The position numbers were made by a program, and so were the translations under genes. From the NCBI RefSeq assembly GCF_021596505.1, contig NZ_PJIZ01000028.1:1-61715 (forward strand): a DNA stretch of 61,715 nt, read 5' to 3'. The stretch is from Nostoc sp. CMAA1605 (lineage in GTDB: Bacteria; Cyanobacteriota; Cyanobacteriia; Cyanobacteriales; Nostocaceae). Under the pieces are notes generated by a model that saw only the letters and a program-made list of their open reading frames with translations, did not search any database and was not told the origin of the DNA. Numbering within the stretch: position 1 is the stretch's first letter; every line of letters begins with the position of its first letter. Below, piece after piece: positions 18,624-26,438 of this stretch.

Positions 18624-19361
18624 TCAGTTCAATTCAGCGACAACTTCGACTTTATTAATTTGCTCTGCTAGCCAAATTGAGAATAACTCTCTAGTAATTT
18701 GCAGCCGTCGCTGTTCATCTAATGTGGGAGTAATAATTTCCTCGACAGCAATGATATGTACACCTTGGGGTGTAATGATGGGTTTGAGGATTTGGGGAGG
18801 AGTAGCAGCAAAAACCACCGCCGCAATTTCTGGGCGAAAATCTCGCCGATAACGAATTCCTTGATATCCACCTGCACGCCGAATTTCTGGGCTTTGGATG
18901 TATTGACGAGCAATTTCTTGAAAGCTAATTTCACTTTCTTTTAAAGCATAAAATAACTCTAAAGCTAAATCTTCATCATCTAAGATAACTTCATAAGTTA
19001 CAGCCCCAGCATAATCAATTTTATGAGCATAAAAAAAAGGTTCAATCTTATCAGCAAATAAATGATTAGCTAATTTAGCAGAGAGTAAATTAGTTTTCGC
19101 CATATCTTCAAAGTCATCTAAAGAAAGATAATGTTTATTCAGCCAATTCCAAGTATCTTCTGCTTTGAATAATTGATAAGTAAAACGCAGACTATCAGCA
19201 GCTTGTTGCAACTCTTCTATAGAAACTTCAATCCCCGCTTGGGCAGCAGCCTCCGTAATAATTCTGGCAGTAGCGATCGCTTCTAGAAAATTCGGAATTT
19301 GGCAAGATAATTTCAGATGATAAACAATATCTGCAACAGATAACTTGATCAGCTTCGACAT
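18624..19361 (-). CDS. Peptidyl-prolyl isomerase-like protein, export cassette 1
   Basis: 245 aa from the ATG at 19361, chosen because GGGAG lies just upstream and the paralogue at 27849-28592 begins at the same point; an open frame further upstream is only repeat-encoded. The N-terminal half is helical, like the SurA/PrsA chaperone region. The C-terminal part resembles a parvulin (PpiC) domain (about 130-235: EVILDDEDLALELFYAL, RAGGYQGIRYR, ILKPIITPQGVHIIAVEEI). No signal peptide, so cytoplasmic. It closes a minus-strand cassette of HTH regulator, C39-ABC transporter and HlyD adaptor. By position it may act on the exported peptide or its fold; that role is inferred. The gap from the HlyD gene is filled by tandem repeats. 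Confidence 0.82.
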   Translation of the reverse strand: MSKLIKLSVADIVYHLKLSCQIPNFLEAIATARIITEAAAQAGIEVSIEELQQAADSLRFTYQLFKAEDTWNWLNKHYLSLDDFEDMAKTNLLSAKLANHLFADKIEPFFYAHKIDYAGAVTYEVILDDEDLALELFYALKESEISFQEIARQYIQSPEIRRAGGYQGIRYRRDFRPEIAAVVFAATPPQILKPIITPQGVHIIAVEEIITPTLDEQRRLQITRELFSIWLAEQINKVEVVAELN

Positions 19362-19395
19362 GATACATTCTCCCTGATAATTATTGGTGGTGATT

Positions 19396-19531
19396 ATTGA
19401 TTGGGAAATGGGGCATGGGGCATGGGGCATAGGGCATGGGGAATTGAGGTAAAATATTCCTTGTCTCCCTTGTCTCCCTCGTCTTCTTTGTCCACCTTGT
19501 CCCCGATTCCCGATTCCCAATCCCCAGTCCC
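19396..19531. repeat. Tandem repeat block between isomerase and HlyD genes
   Basis: GGGGCAT units (19410-19440), CTTGTCTCC-type units (19458-19505) and CCCCAGT-like units up to the HlyD stop. In cassette 2 the same gap is only 64 bp, so these repeats appear to have expanded within cassette 1. Confidence 0.9.
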
Positions 19532-21061
19532 CTAAAGTTCCAATCCGCCTTTTTGCAACTTCTTGAAAGGATCTAAGACAAAATCAATTACCCGACGTTG
19601 ACGGATAATGACTTCGGCTGAGGCTGTTTGTCCTGGAGTGAGGAAGATACGTTTGTTACCAGCTTGGATATAAGGTTGGTCGATGATGATATCCATTTCG
19701 TAGGTTTCTGTATTACCTTGGCTGGTGGTTTGAATTTTGGAGTCGGGAGAAATCCAACTGACGCGCCCTTGAATGATGCCGTAATCTTGGAAGGGATAGG
19801 CATCAAACTTGATTTTAACTGGCATTCCCACCTTCAAGAAGCCGCTTTGTTGGCTAGGCATTTGCGCTTTCAGGATTAAAGGTGTATTTTGGGGTGCTAT
19901 TTGAGCAACTATCTGGCCTGACTCAACTACGGGGCCTGGTTTATCTATGGGTAGATCAAAAATTGTGCCATCAATGGGCGATCGCACTACTCTTTGTTGT
20001 AGTTGTAGTTTTAAGGATGCAATCTTACTCTTACTTTGGGCAATGTCTGATTGCAAGTTAGTAATTTGTCCTTGCAAATCTTTTAGCTGTTCTTGGCTTT
20101 TTAATACTGCTAATTTACCAGCTTGGACAACGCTTTGATAACTACTGAGTTGTTCTTGCAGACGCAGTTGTGCTTGGCCAATTTCGGCTTGAATTTGACT
20201 AATGGTGGCTTGATAACGACTCTGTTCTTCTCTCAAACGCAACTGTGCTTGCATTATCTCTGCATCAGCTTGCAGCAAAGAGCGTTGACTATCTTCAGCA
20301 GAGTTTTCTAATTCCACAATCTTAATTTGTGGAATTGCACCCTGTCTTAACAGATAACGATACCGTCCCACCTCCCCTAAATCTCGCCGCAAACGCCTTT
20401 GCGCTAACTGCTGAATAATTTGAGTTGATTGAATTCTCTGTCTAGCTTGTTCTACTAGAGCTTGTTTTTCCAGTTTTTGTAAATTATAGGTACTTTGTTT
20501 AGCATCTAAATTCTGTTGGGCTTGATTCACCTGTGCCATTTTCTCCAAGGCTTGGGCTTGATTTTGCTGTTCTTGGATATTAATGGCTAGTATCAGTTGA
20601 TTTTTGAGTAATTCCTGCTGTGCTTGGCGATTAGTGAATCCTTCTAATTGGGTTTCGGCTTGTTCGAGTTCTTTTTGTAAAACATCAGCATCTAATTCTA
20701 ATAACACTTGCCCAGCTTTCACCGTCGCCCCTTCTGTCACATTGACAGTTTTCACTCTCCCAGGGACGACGATACCTAACTTTTGGGTTGCGCCTTTGGG
20801 TTCTAAACGTCCTCTGGCTGTGCCGGTTTCATCAACTTTACTCAGAGAAGCCCAAGGTAGAACAATCACCGCAAAGCTAATTAAGAGATACAGCATGGAA
20901 CGAGTCCAACGCTTGGGTACAGCATCGAGTAATTCCTCAGTACCGTAAAACCAATCATTAGTCTCGTTGATATCTGATGTTTGCTCATTGAAGACATAAT
21001 GCAGTTCATCCGCCTGTGGTGTGACTACTACGGATGATGAGTTGTGGGATATGTGTGGCAT
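19532..21061 (-). CDS. HlyD-family secretion adaptor, export cassette 1
   Basis: Membrane-fusion (periplasmic adaptor) protein of a type I secretion system. 509 aa: cytoplasmic N-terminus, one transmembrane segment at about residues 56-77, first half-lipoyl motif (VPGRVKTVNVTEGATVKAGQVLLELD, about 108-135), a long Gln-rich coiled coil (about 140-355), second half-lipoyl (VRSPIDGTIFDLPID), and a C-terminal beta domain (LTPGQTASAEVIIRQRR). It pairs with the ABC transporter encoded 160 bp upstream. The paralogue at 28657-30165 has the same layout. An outer-membrane TolC partner is not in the window. Confidence 0.94.
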   Translation of the reverse strand: MPHISHNSSSVVVTPQADELHYVFNEQTSDINETNDWFYGTEELLDAVPKRWTRSMLYLLISFAVIVLPWASLSKVDETGTARGRLEPKGATQKLGIVVPGRVKTVNVTEGATVKAGQVLLELDADVLQKELEQAETQLEGFTNRQAQQELLKNQLILAINIQEQQNQAQALEKMAQVNQAQQNLDAKQSTYNLQKLEKQALVEQARQRIQSTQIIQQLAQRRLRRDLGEVGRYRYLLRQGAIPQIKIVELENSAEDSQRSLLQADAEIMQAQLRLREEQSRYQATISQIQAEIGQAQLRLQEQLSSYQSVVQAGKLAVLKSQEQLKDLQGQITNLQSDIAQSKSKIASLKLQLQQRVVRSPIDGTIFDLPIDKPGPVVESGQIVAQIAPQNTPLILKAQMPSQQSGFLKVGMPVKIKFDAYPFQDYGIIQGRVSWISPDSKIQTTSQGNTETYEMDIIIDQPYIQAGNKRIFLTPGQTASAEVIIRQRRVIDFVLDPFKKLQKGGLEL

Positions 21062-21221
21062 AAATTACTTTGAGGGAGTGGAGGCTGAGAATTGGGAATT
21101 GGGAATCGGGAATTGGGAATCGGAAAAATCTTTCCCGATGCCCCATGCCCCATGCCCCATACCCAATAACCGATGCCCATTTTTTGCAGATTTCCCAGTG
21201 ATACCCAAGGCAACTAACTAG

Positions 21222-24200
21222 TTACAAATTAGTTGCCAGTTGTTGTTGATTTAGGTAAAAGTAATGGCCTTTTCGTGTGATTAGTTGATCGTGAGTACCG
21301 CTTTCGACTAGTAAACCACGATCTAAAACTAGAATTAAGTCTGCGTGACGCACGGTGGACAGGCGGTGGGCAATAATGATGCTGGTGCGTCCTTGGAGGA
21401 TGGTTTTGAGGTTGTTTTGAATCAGGCGTTCGGATTCGGAATCGAGATGGCTGGTGGCTTCATCTAACAGTAAGAGTCTAGGATCGCCTACTAAAGCACG
21501 GGCTATGGCTAGGCGTTGGCGTTGTCCGCCAGATAACATTCCGCCACCTTCACCAATTTCGGCTTCGTAACCCATTGGCAATCTTTGAATGAAGTCATCA
21601 GCCCCAGCTAATCGCGCCGCCGTCATGACTTGTTCTAAACTGGTTTCAGGGTGAGCAACGCTGATATTTTCGCGGATTGTACCGCCAAATAAAAAGGTGT
21701 CTTGGTCTACTACACCGATTTGAGAACGGAGCGATCGCAGGGCTATACTAGTCACATCGTGGCCATCAATTAAAATTTTGCCATCTGTCGGGAGGTATAG
21801 ACCCAATATGAGTTTAAATAATGTGGTTTTCCCTGAACCACTGCGCCCGACTACAGCCACGGTTTGTTCTGGTTGAATTTCAAAGGTGAGATTTTCTAAG
21901 ATATTAATATCACTCTCTGGATGGTAGCGGAAGGTGACATTTTCAAACCGGATATGACCCCGTAGCTTGGTTAAAATTTGTCGGGGATGGTGGTGTAAGT
22001 CTTCTTCGGGTTCGGCTTGCAAAACATCGTTGATACGTTCGGTGGAAATCGTCACTTCTTGTAACTGATTCCACAACACTACTAGGCGTTGAAAGGGTCG
22101 AATAATGTTACCCAACAACATATTAAAGGCTACTAACTGACCGATGGTCAGTTGATTTTGAATTACCAACCATGCCCCTAACCACAGTAAGCCAGTTGTG
22201 ACTACAGTTTCAATCCCAGAACTAAAAATCTGCAATTGATTACTGATAATCTGCCCAGCAAAGGTTTTCTTAATCACATGATTGAGTAATTCTTCCCAAC
22301 GCCAGCGCACCGTCTGTTCAATGGCCATTGAACGAATTGAACGAATTCCCGTCAAGGATTGAATTAAGTAACTGTTCTCGTTGGCGGTAGCACTAAAAAC
22401 TTCTCGGCTAATGCGACGCAAAAATGGTGTGGCGACAAGTGCTAATAAGACAAACGGCGGGACAATGGCTAAACTGACTAATGCCATTGCCGCACTGTAC
22501 CAAAACATCAGCCCCACGTAAACAAACACCGTCAGTAAATCCAAGATGATTGATAGGGCTTCCCCAGTCAAAAAACGCTGGATTTTTTGGTTTTCTTGGA
22601 CGCGGGAGACGATATCGCCGACATAACGCGATTCAAAAAACGCTAACGGTAAACGGAAGGTATGTTTAATAAAACCTACCAGCAGGGATACGCTAATACG
22701 GTTGGCTGTATGGTCTAGTAAATATTGTCTGAGTCCATTGACGGCGACACGAAATAAGCCAAAAATCACCAAACCTAAACCGACGGCGTTTAATGTGAGC
22801 GTGCTACCCTGAACAATGACCCTATCTAATAATAATTGGGTAAATAAGGGTGTAATCAGTCCCAACAACTGAATTAACACCGAAGCCGCAAACACCTCTA
22901 GTAGTACCCGTGAGTGAGGTCTGACTAACTCAAACATTTGCCAGAATGGGGTACTTGCTTCTTCCGCTTGTTGGAGTTGGTTAGTAGGTTGCAATAACAA
23001 CGCGTAACCAGTCCAACTGGCTTTAAATTCGGTAGTGCTGAGGGTGCGTTGTCCGATGGCGGGATCGCAGACAATAACGTGTTTTTTAGTGATGGCGTAA
23101 ACTACGATGTAGTGCTTATTTTCCCAGTGGGCGATCGCAGGTAAGGTTTGTTGTGCTAATTTATCCAAACTAGCTTTAACTGGACGGGTAGTAAAACCAA
23201 GGGCTTCGGCGGCGGCTGTTAAACTTTTGAGGGATGCACCGCTACGTCTGACGTTAGCTAAATCTCGGATGCGATTGACACTGAAATTTTTACCCCAGTA
23301 GCGGCTAATCATCACTAAACAAGCCGCGCCGCAGTCTGTCGCGCTTTGTTGTTCAAATAAGGGATAGCGTTGAGTAATGCGTCCCCACCAATGTCCGACT
23401 TTCACTTTAGGGCTGGGAAAATAGGCGCGTCGAGACTTGGCTTTCTTTTCTGAGGGGGGTTGTAGAGACGCGACAGAACGCGTTTCTACAACCGGGGATG
23501 GGGAGGGGTTACTTTCAATACTAGCACTAGATTCTCGAAATTCTCCCAACTGCGGCCAATATTCTAGAGCTATTTGCCAATGGTTATTTGTGAGAGTATA
23601 GATAACTGCTGATTGTGTAACTTGCCAATTACCTACATTCCCAGATGTGGTAATTGTTCCTGGGGTAAATCTGCGTCCTTGTGCATCTGTTAATTCTCCT
23701 CGCTGCAATACCCATAGTTTCACATCTTGCAAAATTGACTGAGAAAGTGAACCACTAGCTAAAGTATGACGATCAAATAAAAATAACGCTCTTAAAGCAT
23801 CATCCACAGAACCGTTTTCTGGTAATAGGGAATTTTGGCTACAAAAAACCAATAAATCCCAAGTTTCGGCTTGTTTTTTCAGGCGATCGCCAATGCTAAG
23901 ATGTTCACTAATCAGTGGTTGTAAAGTTGATTGTGGCAGATAGGCTAGTTTTAAATTCACAGAAGCCCTAGCCACATAAGGACTAAATTCTTGTTCAGGA
24001 AATAAAGTCAATTGACCAAAAGATGAGCCTGTAGAGAGTGTGGTGATTAAGTTCAACGAACTATCAAGTAATCTCACCTTTCCCCCAAGGATAATATATA
24101 TTCCCGCCGCATCTGTCCCAGCTTGCCAAAACTGTTTAGCTATCGGCGGTGCAATTATTTCTAATCTTTGGATGCAGTCTGTTATTTCCTTTTCTGACAG

Positions 24201-24278
24201 CGACTCACCCAAGGTTTGGGTGAGTTGTTGGGCTAAATATTGTTGAGAAAAACCTGACGACATGAAATTAAAATTCAA
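21222..24278 (-). CDS. C39-peptidase ABC transporter with cyclic-nucleotide-binding-like domain, export cassette 1
   Basis: 1018 aa exporter that should cleave a double-glycine leader and secrete the rest. Order: a cNMP-binding-like domain (about 10-130; GIYIILGGKVRLLD, FGQLTLFP, ARAS), a variable region of about 150 residues that the paralogue lacks, a C39 peptidase (catalytic Cys in ATDCGAACLV, His in ENKHYIVV, Asp in CDPAIG), six transmembrane helices and a nucleotide-binding domain (Walker A GRSGSGKTT, signature LSGGQRQ, Walker B LLLLDEAT, then the H-loop IIAHRLST). All key residues are present. The cNMP domain lacks the canonical FGE of cAMP-binding cassettes, so ligand binding is doubtful. 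HetC of Anabaena is a family relative. A palindromic repeat is inserted in frame ahead of the peptidase domain. Confidence 0.95.
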   Translation of the reverse strand: MNFNFMSSGFSQQYLAQQLTQTLGESLSEKEITDCIQRLEIIAPPIAKQFWQAGTDAAGIYIILGGKVRLLDSSLNLITTLSTGSSFGQLTLFPEQEFSPYVARASVNLKLAYLPQSTLQPLISEHLSIGDRLKKQAETWDLLVFCSQNSLLPENGSVDDALRALFLFDRHTLASGSLSQSILQDVKLWVLQRGELTDAQGRRFTPGTITTSGNVGNWQVTQSAVIYTLTNNHWQIALEYWPQLGEFRESSASIESNPSPSPVVETRSVASLQPPSEKKAKSRRAYFPSPKVKVGHWWGRITQRYPLFEQQSATDCGAACLVMISRYWGKNFSVNRIRDLANVRRSGASLKSLTAAAEALGFTTRPVKASLDKLAQQTLPAIAHWENKHYIVVYAITKKHVIVCDPAIGQRTLSTTEFKASWTGYALLLQPTNQLQQAEEASTPFWQMFELVRPHSRVLLEVFAASVLIQLLGLITPLFTQLLLDRVIVQGSTLTLNAVGLGLVIFGLFRVAVNGLRQYLLDHTANRISVSLLVGFIKHTFRLPLAFFESRYVGDIVSRVQENQKIQRFLTGEALSIILDLLTVFVYVGLMFWYSAAMALVSLAIVPPFVLLALVATPFLRRISREVFSATANENSYLIQSLTGIRSIRSMAIEQTVRWRWEELLNHVIKKTFAGQIISNQLQIFSSGIETVVTTGLLWLGAWLVIQNQLTIGQLVAFNMLLGNIIRPFQRLVVLWNQLQEVTISTERINDVLQAEPEEDLHHHPRQILTKLRGHIRFENVTFRYHPESDINILENLTFEIQPEQTVAVVGRSGSGKTTLFKLILGLYLPTDGKILIDGHDVTSIALRSLRSQIGVVDQDTFLFGGTIRENISVAHPETSLEQVMTAARLAGADDFIQRLPMGYEAEIGEGGGMLSGGQRQRLAIARALVGDPRLLLLDEATSHLDSESERLIQNNLKTILQGRTSIIIAHRLSTVRHADLILVLDRGLLVESGTHDQLITRKGHYFYLNQQQLATNL
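23459..23494. repeat. Palindromic repeat inside the cassette-1 transporter gene
   Basis: 36-bp interrupted palindrome (arms GGTTGTAGA..GACGCG and CGCGTT..TCTACAACC) related to the 28-bp palindromes at 18574 and 60656. It encodes part of the linker before the C39 domain (VVETRSVASLQP) and is absent from the paralogous transporter. Confidence 0.85.
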
Positions 24279-24330
24279 AATTAGGAATTATTCTTACCCA
24301 GTCCCCAGTCCCCAATCCCCAATCCCTTCT

Positions 24331-24933
24331 TTATCCTCTAGCTTCTATCCCCACATTAAATGACCAATTAATATGAGGTTCCGACTGAGTTGATAAGTCA
24401 GAAATTGAAATATTATTGTCCTGAATTGATTCATTCTCTAGAGGGAGTTTATTCTTGGGTTTAGTCGAAAGTCCCATTTGTTTTAGGAGGCGATTGATAT
24501 GGCGATCGCTAATACTAATTCCCAATTCTGAGGCTAAATGTTTGCTTAACCATTGGGCTGTCCAATTGGTGAAAGCGTAGCCATAATCACGGGGACTATT
24601 ACTAACTAATTCTTTTAATCTGTCCATATATTGATTGTTGACAATTTTTGGTCTACCAATGGGACGCTCATTCCATTTGTGTGCTAAACCTGCTTCTGCT
24701 ATCCCAATCCAGTAGCGCGCCATTTCTTGAGAACAACCAAGTTTTTCACAAATTTGACTTTGTGATGTTCCCATATCTGCCAGTAGAATGATTTCAATAC
24801 GTTTACGATATTCTGGCTGTAAATTAGTTTGTAAATTTTTGAGCAAGGCTTTACGTTGAAAGGGAGTTAAAAACTTGCTCTCGTGCAAGTCATAGTGTTC
24901 AATAAGTTGTTCTTGACGAAAATAGTCAGACAT
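24331..24933 (-). CDS. Helix-turn-helix protein of IS630-transposase N-terminal type, export cassette 1
   Basis: 200 aa from the ATG at 24933 (GGTAG ribosome site; an upstream in-frame start would add 8 residues). It contains a Tnp/Paired-like DNA-binding region: TPFQRKALLKNL, RIEIILLADMGTSQSQICEKLGCSQEMARYWI (first HTH), a GRPK linker, and a second winged-helix part (DYGYAFTNWTAQWLSKHLASELGISISDRHINRLLKQMGLSTK). No DDE catalytic domain follows, and no inverted repeats flank it, so it is probably a transcription regulator derived from a transposase. The same gene occurs at the head of cassette 2 (broken there). Being first in the cassette suggests it controls transporter or peptide expression; inference. 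Confidence 0.85.
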   Translation of the reverse strand: MSDYFRQEQLIEHYDLHESKFLTPFQRKALLKNLQTNLQPEYRKRIEIILLADMGTSQSQICEKLGCSQEMARYWIGIAEAGLAHKWNERPIGRPKIVNNQYMDRLKELVSNSPRDYGYAFTNWTAQWLSKHLASELGISISDRHINRLLKQMGLSTKPKNKLPLENESIQDNNISISDLSTQSEPHINWSFNVGIEARG

Positions 24934-24967
24934 AATTACTACCAGGTCATGTCTCATGTAGATTTAG

Positions 24968-25042
24968 GCAAAATCATTAATTTTCATCAAAAAAATTGGT
25001 TGAAATCTGAAAAATCTACCTCAAGTCTGATGATGATTTTGC
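24968..25042. promoter_or_regulatory. Inverted repeat upstream of the cassette-1 regulator
   Basis: GCAAAATCAT at 24968-24977 and its exact complement ATGATTTTGC at 25033-25042, 55 bp apart, just before the regulator's start. A candidate two-half-site operator for the HTH protein or a long-loop stem in its leader. Confidence 0.4.
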
Positions 25043-25474
25043 TATTAGGATGTTGTTAAAACCTGGAATGTAGGTGAAGATTCACGTAGTGAATATTGAA
25101 GTTAATCAGACTGTAATTACAAATCAGAGAGATATCTAGCGATATGGCAATACTAGTAAAGGAATCGTCACTAATTCAACAGTTAAGAGTCAAATTTTTA
25201 ATTCACCTGGCAATAGTTAACTCAAAAGTGACAGTCTCTCAGTTTAGTCATTTAACCTACTGCTACTTTTTTAGAAATTTTCTGGCAACTAGTCAATAGT
25301 TTTTATCCAAAAAAAGTTAAATTCATAATAATTTCATAATATCTTTACGATAAATTTATTATCAACTGACGACTCATTAGAATGTTGTCTACTGATTAAA
25401 TTTATTCTGATACAAATCATGATTTAGTTATAATCACGGTTGAAAAATCATTGTCTTAAGTCTAGATATTCGAG

Positions 25475-25566
25475 TGGTGAGTGCTGAGTGCTGAGTAATG
25501 AGTAATGAGTAATGAGTGCTGAGTAATGAGTAATAAGTAATGAGTCAAAAGTAAATTCTGCACTCA
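25475..25566. repeat. Tandem repeat block (GAGTAAT/GAGTGCT classes)
   Basis: Mixed 7-bp units GTGCTGA and GTAATGA, about eleven copies, within the control region upstream of the peptide gene; followed by the complementary TGCACTCAGCAC. Confidence 0.88.
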
Positions 25567-25674
25567 GCACGCTGGTTATCTCGACACTCCTCTATTAATC
25601 CCCCACTTGTCAAAATTAATTGGTGAACTAATAGATATATAGCGTTTTATAGTCTGCTGAGGTACAAATTTATC

Positions 25675-25717
25675 CGCGTACCCTGCGGGTAGGCTTACGC
25701 CATCGTAAGAGAAGCAA
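25675..25717. repeat. Dispersed palindromic-type repeat
   Basis: CGCGTACCCTGCGGGTAGG then CTTACGCCATCGTAAG, two adjacent short inverted repeats. Similar GC-rich pieces occur at 48821-48860 and 53985-54033. Confidence 0.65.
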
Positions 25718-26125
25718 ACTATATCTGTGTTAATCTGCGTTGAATTATTTTCGTTTGTACTTCACTAGGGTAATAAAGACTATATTTCTGCATTTAGCTG
25801 TGGATGATTAACTGAGTATAAAAGTTAGTCAATATAGAGCAGTCAAGATTCTTTTGGTTGTTCTGTCTCTTCATAGAGATGGGAATGTAAGTAAAGGTAT
25901 CTGAAGTAAATTAATTTTGCTTTATTTTTGATTCAATTCCTAGCAAAAATTTTAAAAACCATCGATTTTATAGGGAAATTATGGATAAAAAATGTAAGAT
26001 TTATGTTCGTTTTACAGTCGAATAACAATTGAATTCAATAGAAAAATCGGCAATTATATTCACAGGAAGAGACAAGCAAAAGTCAACTCCCAAACACAAC
26101 AAATTCATAACGAGGTAATAGTTCA

Positions 26126-26281
26126 ATGGCTGAAATTAAAATCAACAAACTCACCACCGCTAACCAAACAGAAATGGTTGACCTCAAAAAAGAAGCTGAA
26201 CAAGGTAACTCTGAAGCTATTCACGCTTTCATCAGCTTGCGTGGTGGATGTGCTTGTAAATGGCAAGTACAAGAATTCTAG
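26126..26281 (+). CDS. Candidate double-glycine secreted peptide precursor (51 aa)
   Basis: A short gene missed by length-based calling. ATG at 26126 is preceded at good distance by GAGG (26112-26115). The product has a charged, amphipathic leader (residues 1-41, Lys/Glu-rich) ending in FISLRGG, then a ten-residue core CACKWQVQEF with Cys42, Cys44 and Trp46. C39 peptidases cleave after Gly-Gly; hydrophobic Leu at -4 and Phe at -7 fit the usual leader pattern, although the common Glu at -8 is Ala here. It lies between two cassettes that each encode a C39-ABC exporter. A hairpin follows the stop. No lanthionine, YcaO or radical SAM maturase is close, so a plain, disulphide or isomerised peptide is possible. 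Function, whether signal or bacteriocin, is unknown; I recognise no named family. Confidence 0.8.
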   Translation: MAEIKINKLTTANQTEMVDLKKEAEQGNSEAIHAFISLRGGCACKWQVQEF

Positions 26282-26297
26282 TTTGATAAAACAAAAT

Positions 26298-26329
26298 ACT
26301 TGATAGTTATTTCTAGAATAACATCAAGT
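26298..26329 (+). terminator. Hairpin after the peptide gene
   Basis: ACTTGAT-A-GTTATT, loop TCTAG, AATAAC-ATCAAGT: 13 bp with one bulge, 16 bp beyond the stop, followed by GCTGTTTTAATT. Probable full or partial terminator that keeps peptide mRNA more abundant than the downstream TPR gene. Confidence 0.65.
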
Positions 26330-26357
26330 AGCTGTTTTAATTAACTTAATTTATGCG

Positions 26358-26398
26358 CCACAGTAGCACTAGTCAATATTTTGATAGTGTTACTGTGG
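26358..26398 (+). promoter_or_regulatory. Second long hairpin ahead of the TPR gene
   Basis: CCACAGTAGCACTA pairs fully (one G-U) with TAGTGTTACTGTGG; inner TCAA/TTGA extends it to about 18 bp. It has no T run and sits 40 bp before the TPR start, so it may be an operator or RNA-stability element instead of a terminator. Confidence 0.6.
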
Positions 26399-26438
26399 TC
26401 TTCAACCATGAAATTTGTAATTACTTGCCTAAAAGTTT

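Larger units (their letters stand above)
24934..26125. other. Long divergent control region upstream of the peptide gene
   Basis: About 1.2 kb, AT-rich, between the divergent cassette-1 regulator and the peptide gene. Contents: a 10-bp inverted repeat at 24968-25042, a tandem repeat block GAGTAATGAGTGCT at 25475-25560, a dispersed Nostoc-type repeat at 25675-25717, a 12-bp palindrome ATTGAATTCAAT at 26028-26039, and a GAGG ribosome site at 26112. One 51-codon open frame at 25144 lacks a convincing ribosome site. The length suggests more than one promoter or a leader RNA. Confidence 0.6.

Noticed and set aside
24331..24933. Active insertion sequence
   Set aside because: No DDE domain, no terminal inverted repeats, and the gene keeps its place in two cassettes.
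25144..25302. Possible second small peptide (about 51 codons) in the control region
   Set aside because: No good ribosome site, no Gly-Gly or other leader mark, composition like surrounding AT-rich DNA.
26126..26281. PatS/HetN-like heterocyst inhibitor
   Set aside because: The RGSGR pentapeptide is absent; the RGG here is part of the double-glycine site.
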